DNA of 64,000 bases from Streptomyces sp. TLI_105 (GTDB lineage: Bacteria; Actinomycetota; Actinomycetes; Streptomycetales; Streptomycetaceae): assembly GCF_900105415.1 (NCBI RefSeq), contig NZ_FNSM01000001.1, positions 868,001 to 932,000 of the forward strand. Direction: 5' to 3'. Below, in pieces: positions 59,419 to 64,000 of this stretch. Made by a program: the position numbers and the translations under genes. Position 1 is the stretch's first letter. Each line of letters starts with the position of its first letter. The notes beneath the pieces were generated by a model. The model made no database searches. It saw only the letters and a list, made by a program, of their open reading frames with translations, and was not told the DNA's origin.

Positions 59419-59658
59419 TCAGGCGTTGATGCAGGTGTTACCGAAGGACGGGTTCAGCAGCCCGATGACGCTGACGGTGTTGCCGCAGGCGTTGACCGGA
59501 ACGTGGACGGGCAGCTGGATGAGGTTGCCCGAGCCCACGCCCGGCGAGTACGCGGCCACGCCCTGTGCGCCCGCGTCGGCAGACGCCACCGACCCTCCGG
59601 CCACCACCACCGCGCCGGCCGCCAGGGCCACGGCCAGACCTCGTCGCACACGAACCAT
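59419..59658 (-). CDS. Short chaplin
   Basis: 79 residues. Signal peptide (VRRGLAVALAAGAVVVAGGS, cut after ASA) and a single chaplin domain, VAAYSPGVGSGNLIQLPVHV then NACGNTVSVIGLLNP, with the paired Cys of short chaplins. These small proteins form amyloid-like fibrils on aerial hyphae and spores. ATG with AGGAGG 9 nt upstream. Divergent from the sigK locus; its presence strongly suggests Streptomyces. Confidence 0.93.
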   Translation of the reverse strand: MVRVRRGLAVALAAGAVVVAGGSVASADAGAQGVAAYSPGVGSGNLIQLPVHVPVNACGNTVSVIGLLNPSFGNTCINA

Positions 59659-59902
59659 GTTCTTTGACCTCCTGTGAGGACGGCCGGCCGCGCGGAAGTC
59701 CCGCGCGGCCGGTGAGGAATCTCCCGTGAACGCTTTCGGGCTCCCTCACACGCCGTCTTCGCGGCCGCTCTCCAGTCGGCTTGGCCTCACGCCCGCTCTT
59801 CCCTCGAAGGGGTTAGCCGCAGGTGGATCGGGTGACGAAAAGTCCTCCCATCCGCAGGCCCGTCCGCTACGAAGAACAGACGACACAGGTACAGATTTCC
59901 AA
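59659..59902. other. Divergent spacer between chaplin and sigK-like gene
   Basis: No gene. Contains promoters for both. Repetitive GGTACAGATTTCC-type A/T patch near 59888-59900; no clear ECF promoter sequence could be assigned by eye. Confidence 0.3.
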
Positions 59903-59932
59903 GACCGGTCCGTCCCCCGGAGCGGACCGGTC
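59903..59932. promoter_or_regulatory. Hairpin/palindrome ahead of the sigK-like gene
   Basis: GACCGGTCCG (59903-59912) and its exact complement CGGACCGGTC (59923-59932) with a 10-nt loop, 33 nt before the start codon. Either an operator or an mRNA leader hairpin. Confidence 0.5.
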
Positions 59933-59965
59933 CCGCACGAGCGATGACACAAGGAGCGGCATGCG

Positions 59966-60631
59966 ATGGACGCCCCGCCCCCCGACGGCCGACCCAGACC
60001 GTCCCTTCGCCTTTTCCCCACGGGCGGAGCGGCGAAGGTGAACCAACCGATCCCCTTCAGCGACAGCCGTCCCGCCGACACCGCCCGCGATGTCCTCACC
60101 GACGTCATGCAGCGGGTCGCCCGTGGCGACAAACAAGCGTTCTCCGCCCTCTACGACGCCCTCGCCCCCCTGGTCTTCGGCATCGTGCTCAAGGTCGTGC
60201 GCGACCGGGCCCAGTCGGAGGAGGTCGCCCAGGAGGTCATGATCGACCTGTGGCGTCAGGCCGCCCGCTACCGTCCCGACGCCGGGGCGGTCACCTCGTG
60301 GGCCGCGACCATCGCCCACCGGCGTGCCGTGGACCGGGTCCGCTCCGTCCAGGCGGCCTCCGACCGCGAGCAGGCCCAGGCAGCCCGTGAGCACACCACC
60401 GCGTTCGACGAGGTCGCCGAGCAGGTCGAGACCCGGCTGGAGTCCGAGCAGGTCCGCCGCTGCATGCGCGGCCTGACCGAACTGCAGCGGCAAGCGGTGA
60501 CCCTGGCCTACTACCAGGGATTGACCTACCGTGAAGTCGCCGAAGCCCTGCGCACGCCTCTTCCCACCATCAAGACACGCATGCGCGACGGGCTCATCCG
60601 GCTCCGCGACTGCATGGGGGTGACCACATGA
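59966..60631 (+). CDS. sigK: ECF sigma factor, SigK-like
   Basis: 221 residues. Region 2: VMQRVARGDKQAFSALYDAL and RAQSEEVAQEVMIDLWRQAA, TSWAATIAHRRAVDRVR. Region 4: VRRCMRGLTELQRQAVTLAY, YQGLTYREVAEALRTPLP, TIKTRMRDGLIRLRDCM. The closest known layout is mycobacterial SigK. The ATG at 59966 has AAGGAG 10 nt upstream; a GTG at 60038 is an alternative that omits a Pro-rich 24-residue leader. Stop overlaps the anti-sigma start (ATGA). Controls probably itself and neighbours. Confidence 0.92.
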   Translation: MDAPPPDGRPRPSLRLFPTGGAAKVNQPIPFSDSRPADTARDVLTDVMQRVARGDKQAFSALYDALAPLVFGIVLKVVRDRAQSEEVAQEVMIDLWRQAARYRPDAGAVTSWAATIAHRRAVDRVRSVQAASDREQAQAAREHTTAFDEVAEQVETRLESEQVRRCMRGLTELQRQAVTLAYYQGLTYREVAEALRTPLPTIKTRMRDGLIRLRDCMGVTT

Positions 60632-61377
60632 AACACGACGCGACCGACGCCCACACCCTCGCCGCCGCCCATGCCCTCGGCGCACTCGACGACGACGAGC
60701 GCACGTACTTCGAAGACCACCTCCGGACGTGCGAGGCCTGCCGGCAGGAAGCCACCGAGTTCGAGGCCACCACGGCGCGTCTCGCCGCTGCCGTCTCGTA
60801 CACGCCCCCAGCGGCAGCCAAGGCACAGGTCATGGCCGCCATCGACGGCGTACGCCAACTGCCCCCGCGTGTTCCAGCCCCCAGCACGGCGCCCGTCCTC
60901 CGTGGCTTCCTGCGGCGCCGGGCCGCGTCCTTGGCGCTGGCTGCCTGCGTGGCCGCGGCCGCACTGGGTGGGGTCGCGGTCTGGCGGACGCAGGACGGAC
61001 AGGACCTCGAACGGCAGGCCCGTCAGGCCCAACAGCGGCTCGACGAGGTCAGCGCCGTCCTGGCGGCTCCGGATGCCCGCACCATCCACGGCAAGGCCGC
61101 CAACGGGGCCCTGACCACGGTCGTCGCCTCCGACCGGCAGAACAAGGCCGTCTTCACCGCCGCCAACCTGCCCGCCCCGGGAACGGGCAAGACCTACCAG
61201 CTGTGGCTCGACCACGACGGCACGATGCGTCCGGCCGGACTGATCGACCACGACGGCACGGTGATCCTCACCGGGAACCCGGCCGACGCCGCCGGCGTCG
61301 GTCTCACCCTCGAACCCACCGGAGGATCCCCCCAGCCCACGACCGACCCCCTGCTGCTGATGGCCCTGCCTGCCTGA
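60628..61377 (+). CDS. rskA: RskA-like anti-sigma factor
   Basis: 249 residues. N-terminal zinc-finger-type anti-sigma domain AHALGALDDDERTYFEDHLR with HLRTCEACR (HxxxCxxC), one transmembrane segment (ASLALAACVAAAALGGVAVW, residues about 92-111), and an extracytoplasmic anti-sigma-K C-terminal domain (TVVASDRQNKAVFTAANLPA, KTYQLWLDHDGTMRPAGL). It holds the sigma factor until the signal is sensed and the protein is cleaved. Coupled to sigK by ATGA overlap. Confidence 0.93.
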   Translation: MKHDATDAHTLAAAHALGALDDDERTYFEDHLRTCEACRQEATEFEATTARLAAAVSYTPPAAAKAQVMAAIDGVRQLPPRVPAPSTAPVLRGFLRRRAASLALAACVAAAALGGVAVWRTQDGQDLERQARQAQQRLDEVSAVLAAPDARTIHGKAANGALTTVVASDRQNKAVFTAANLPAPGTGKTYQLWLDHDGTMRPAGLIDHDGTVILTGNPADAAGVGLTLEPTGGSPQPTTDPLLLMALPA

Positions 61378-61410
61378 CCGGCCGCCCACACCGACAGTCC
61401 GAGGTCCCTC

Positions 61411-61895
61411 ATGTACAGCACCCCGCAGTCGAGGGACGTCATCGGCGACTTCCGCCTGCCCGGCGGGCACCTGGACGGCGACGCCTTCCACCGGCGCGGC
61501 CACACAGCGTGCGAGCAGCGCGGCAAGCCCCTCGTCCATCTCCCCCTCCACCCCGGCGACGACGCCCCCGTGTGCACCGCGCGGCCTTGCTCGTACTCCG
61601 GCGGGCTGGACTTGCTCCGGTCCGCCGGCGTCACCGTGCGGGGCGTCGGTCCCCAAGGACCCGACGGTCGGGAACAGTTCGCCCGCAACCGCGGCCTGCG
61701 CCCGCTCCTGGGGTCCGGCGAGGGGCGCACGGTGGCGAAGTCCTTCGGATCACCGCGCCCCTGATCGGTCTGCACCGAGCCGTCCTCGTCATCGGCCGGC
61801 ATGGGCGCCTCTACTGGAAACACGTCACCGCCGTCGGCGCCGCCTACCCGCCGCCGCGGCCTTCGACGTCACCACCGCCCTGCAAGGAGTCCTGC
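61411..61895 (+). pseudogene. Peroxiredoxin (AhpC/TSA, BCP type), frameshifted
   Basis: The first frame gives DVIGDFRLPGGHLDG, PGDDAPVCTARPCSYSGGLD and LLRSAGVTVRGVGPQGPDG. After a break near 61760 another frame gives APLIGLHRAVLVIGRHGRLY and WKHVTAVGA. A third gives FDVTTALQGVLP. Assembled, these form a normal BCP-type peroxiredoxin (peroxidatic Cys in DDxPVCT). At least two frameshifts kill it. The start has no ribosome binding site of note. Confidence 0.75.
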
Positions 61896-62133
61896 CCGAC
61901 TGCACCCGTGCCCCCCCCCAGCGCACCGCCGGAAGCCTCGGCACGTACGTCCTCCGCTCCAGCCCGGGACCGACGGGCCGCCCGGGCGGCGGGGCGGCGG
62001 TCCCGGGCACTGCCGGCCACCGCCTCTCCGCGATGTCCGGCTCGAGGATCAGTCCCAATCCGCCGGGCCGCCCGCTGCGAAGTACGGGTGAAACGCAGCA
62101 ACCGGGCGGCGTGTCGAGTGGTGGGAGCGGGTT

Positions 62134-63396
62134 GTGACGGAACACCGGAAAGCGGCGGTGGTGGGTGCCGGGGTGGCGGGCCTGACGGCCGCCTACGTCC
62201 TGGCGTCCTCGTACGAGGTCACCCTGTACGAGGCGGACGGGCGGCTCGGTGGCCACGCCCACACCCGCGAGCTTCCCGGCCCCGGTGGGCAGGCTCTCGC
62301 CGTGGACTCGGGGTTCATCGTCCACAATGAGCGCACCTACCCCACCCTGCTGCGCCTTTTCCAGGAGCTGGAGATCGGCACGCAGGACGCCGAGATGAGC
62401 ATGTCGGTGCGGTGCGACGGGTGCGGTCTGGAGTACGCGGGCGCCCGGGGCGCGGCGGGGCTGTTCGCCTCCCGTCCGACGCTGCGGGCCCGGTACCTCC
62501 GGCTCCTGACAGAGGTACCAGTCTTCCACCGAAGTGCCCGGCGGCTGCTGGCGCGCGGGGCTCATGCGGGTGTCACCTTCGGGGACTTCCTGCGCGAGGG
62601 CGGCTTCTCCCCGTACTTCGTCAGCCACTTCGCCCTGCCGCTCGTCGCCGCCGTCTGGTCCTGCCCGGCCCGCACCGCTCTGTCGTACCCGGCTGCCTAT
62701 CTGTTCACCTTCCTGCACCACCACGGCCTGCTGTCGATCACCGGCTCCCCGCAGTGGAAGACCGTCACCGACGGCTCCTCCGCCTACGTCACCGCCGCCG
62801 CCAAACGCGTCCACCGCATCCGCACCTCCAGCCCGGTGCACGCCGTCAGGCGCCACAGCGGGGGCGCCCTCGTCACCACCGGCGACGGCGCCACCGATGC
62901 GTACGACGCCGTCGTCATCGCCACCCACCCGGACCGGGCGCTCCGCATGCTCGCGGACCCCACCGCAGACGAAACGCGGCTTCTGGGATCCTTCACGTAC
63001 TCGCGCAACACCACGGTGCTGCACACCGACACCTCCCTCCTCCCCCGCTCCCCCAGGGCCCGCGCGAGCTGGAACTACCGCATGACCGGCTGCGAGCCCT
63101 CCGCCGCGCCCGTACGCGTCAGCTACGACATGGAACGCCTCCAGCGCCTTCCGGCCGGCTCCGGCTACGTCGTCACCCTGGGTGGTGACGACGGCGTCGC
63201 CGCGGACCGGGTGGTGGAGCGGATGGTCTACGAGCACCCGGTGTACACCCCCGCCTCGGTCGCGGCGCAGAAGGAACTGCCCCGTCTCAACACGGGCGTG
63301 ACCGCGTACGCCGGGGCCTGGCACGGCTGGGGATTTCACGAGGACGGCTGCCGTTCCGGCGTGGAGGCCGCCCGCTCCTTGGGGGTGAGCTGGTGA
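62134..63396 (+). CDS. FAD/NAD(P)-binding amine-oxidase-like protein (Rv0449c family)
   Basis: 420 residues. FAD motif AVVGAGVAGLTAAYVLASSY near residue 9, GGHAHTRELPGPGGQALAVD, and DSGFIVHNERTYPTLLRLFQ, all diagnostic of the Rv0449c-type protein that is always found with DUF1365 and a cyclopropane-fatty-acid synthase. C-terminal GAWHGWGFHEDGCRSGVEA closes the FAD site. GTG start. Stop overlaps the DUF1365 start. In mycobacteria this trio is part of the sigK regulon, matching the sigK/rskA genes just upstream. Confidence 0.92.
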   Translation: MTEHRKAAVVGAGVAGLTAAYVLASSYEVTLYEADGRLGGHAHTRELPGPGGQALAVDSGFIVHNERTYPTLLRLFQELEIGTQDAEMSMSVRCDGCGLEYAGARGAAGLFASRPTLRARYLRLLTEVPVFHRSARRLLARGAHAGVTFGDFLREGGFSPYFVSHFALPLVAAVWSCPARTALSYPAAYLFTFLHHHGLLSITGSPQWKTVTDGSSAYVTAAAKRVHRIRTSSPVHAVRRHSGGALVTTGDGATDAYDAVVIATHPDRALRMLADPTADETRLLGSFTYSRNTTVLHTDTSLLPRSPRARASWNYRMTGCEPSAAPVRVSYDMERLQRLPAGSGYVVTLGGDDGVAADRVVERMVYEHPVYTPASVAAQKELPRLNTGVTAYAGAWHGWGFHEDGCRSGVEAARSLGVSW

Positions 63397-64000
63397 CCCG
63401 GACCGACGCCACTGCCACGCTCACGGCGGCCGGGACACCGGCGCTGTACAAGTGCGTGATCACGCACGTCCGCCGCACGCCCCTGCGCCATGCTCTGCGG
63501 CACCGCACCTACCTGTGGTGCGTGGACCTCGACCGGCTGCCGGTGCTGCCCCGGCCACTGCGTCCTCTCGCCCGTTTCGACGCCCGCGACCACTTCGACG
63601 GAGCCACCGGGTCCATCCGTGCCGGACTCGACGCCTTCCTCGCCGCCCGCGGCATCGATCTGGAGGGCGGGCACGTGGTGATGCTGGCGCACGCCCGGGT
63701 GTTCGGGTTCGTCTTCAACCCGCTCAGCGTGTTCTGGTGCCACGACTCCTCCGGCGCCCTGGTGTGCGTCGTCGCGGAGGTCCACAACACCTACGGGCAG
63801 CGGCACTGCTACCTGCTGCGGACGGACGAGGCCGGTGAGGCGGAGGTGGACAAGTCGTTCTACGTCTCGCCGTTCTTCGCGGTCGAAGGCCGCTATCGGA
63901 TGCGGCTGCCGCTGCCCGGCGAACGGCTCGGTCTGACCGTCCGGCTGGAGCACGACGGCGACCGGGCGTTCACCGCAGTGGTCCGGGGCATCCGTCGCCC
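63393..64000 (+). CDS. DUF1365 domain protein (Rv0448c family), partial
   Basis: About 202 residues are present, and the gene runs off the right edge without a stop. Contains LYKCVITHVRRTPLRHALRH, LARFDARDHFDGATGSIRAG, ARVFGFVFNPLSVFWCHDSS, VVAEVHNTYGQRHCYLLRTD, then DKSFYVSPFFAVEGRYRMRL. These are DUF1365 hallmarks (FNPLS.FWC, EVHNTYGERH.Y). GTG start overlaps the upstream gene. Predicted to act with the FAD protein and a cyclopropane synthase that should follow outside the window. Confidence 0.9.
   Translation, partial: MTRTDATATLTAAGTPALYKCVITHVRRTPLRHALRHRTYLWCVDLDRLPVLPRPLRPLARFDARDHFDGATGSIRAGLDAFLAARGIDLEGGHVVMLAHARVFGFVFNPLSVFWCHDSSGALVCVVAEVHNTYGQRHCYLLRTDEAGEAEVDKSFYVSPFFAVEGRYRMRLPLPGERLGLTVRLEHDGDRAFTAVVRGIRR

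Noticed and set aside
1..64000. CRISPR arrays, rRNA or tRNA genes
   Set aside because: No regularly spaced 25-40 bp repeats, and no rRNA or tRNA consensus regions were seen on either strand.

Overview
This 64 kb window is GC-rich actinobacterial DNA. Codon third positions are strongly G/C, GTG starts are common, and many genes overlap as GTGA or ATGA. A chaplin, a CopZ/CsoR-style metal locus, DUF6153, DasA-like and ergothioneine genes all point to Streptomyces or a close relative. No tRNA, rRNA, CRISPR array or complete prophage was seen. All functional calls come from reading translations and motifs by eye; no database search was run.

Layout. (1) 0-2.3 kb: scrambled gene ends, with a truncated cation/proton antiporter running tail-to-tail into a truncated DUF1345 membrane gene. 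(2) 2.3-7.4 kb: a minus-strand catabolic operon (FAD amine oxidase, aldehyde dehydrogenase, serine hydrolase) divergent from its probable TetR repressor across a palindromic operator. (3) 7.4-11.1 kb: a graveyard built round an IS481-type element. It holds a truncated hypothetical gene, an M20 peptidase lacking its N-terminus, an in-locus deletion joining a TetR gene to a TetX-like monooxygenase, and a broken cutA. (4) 11.2-13.7 kb: a PadR-controlled PAS sensor operon. (5) 14-43 kb: mostly intact metabolic genes. These include pirin, a copper-type DUF6153/DUF305 pair, a YtcJ amidohydrolase with an NCS1 permease and TetR, a pyridine-nucleotide disulfide oxidoreductase divergent from thioredoxin, thiolase, LacI/MFS, an NfeD-like/flotillin pair, a PARG-like protein, the egtABCD ergothioneine operon, an OlsB/OlsA ornithine-lipid pair, a DasA-like sugar-binding lipoprotein with a dre-like site, dodecin, a deoxynucleoside kinase and an M48 peptidase.

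(6) 44-50.2 kb: the most unusual block. It is a compact minus-strand operon encoding a phage-type RecA-fold ATPase, two phage-like proteins, SSB, a full-length RecA, a full-length RuvB and a decayed RadA. A LexA-box-like palindrome lies upstream. These look like accessory paralogues of housekeeping recombination genes gathered into one transcription unit. (7) 50.3-55.7 kb: decayed fragments around an XRE regulator and an NCS2 permease. (8) 55.7-64 kb: a locus resembling mycobacterial sigK-rskA. It has an ECF sigma factor, an RskA-like anti-sigma, an FAD amine-oxidase-like protein and DUF1365, with fasciclin, molybdopterin oxidoreductase and chaplin genes on the facing strand, and interspersed pseudogenes.

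Two genome-scale patterns stand out. First, pseudogenes cluster in discrete islands between intact operons. Second, in the intact 17-36 kb part, at least seven gene ends carry short tandem duplications that begin at or span the stop codon.
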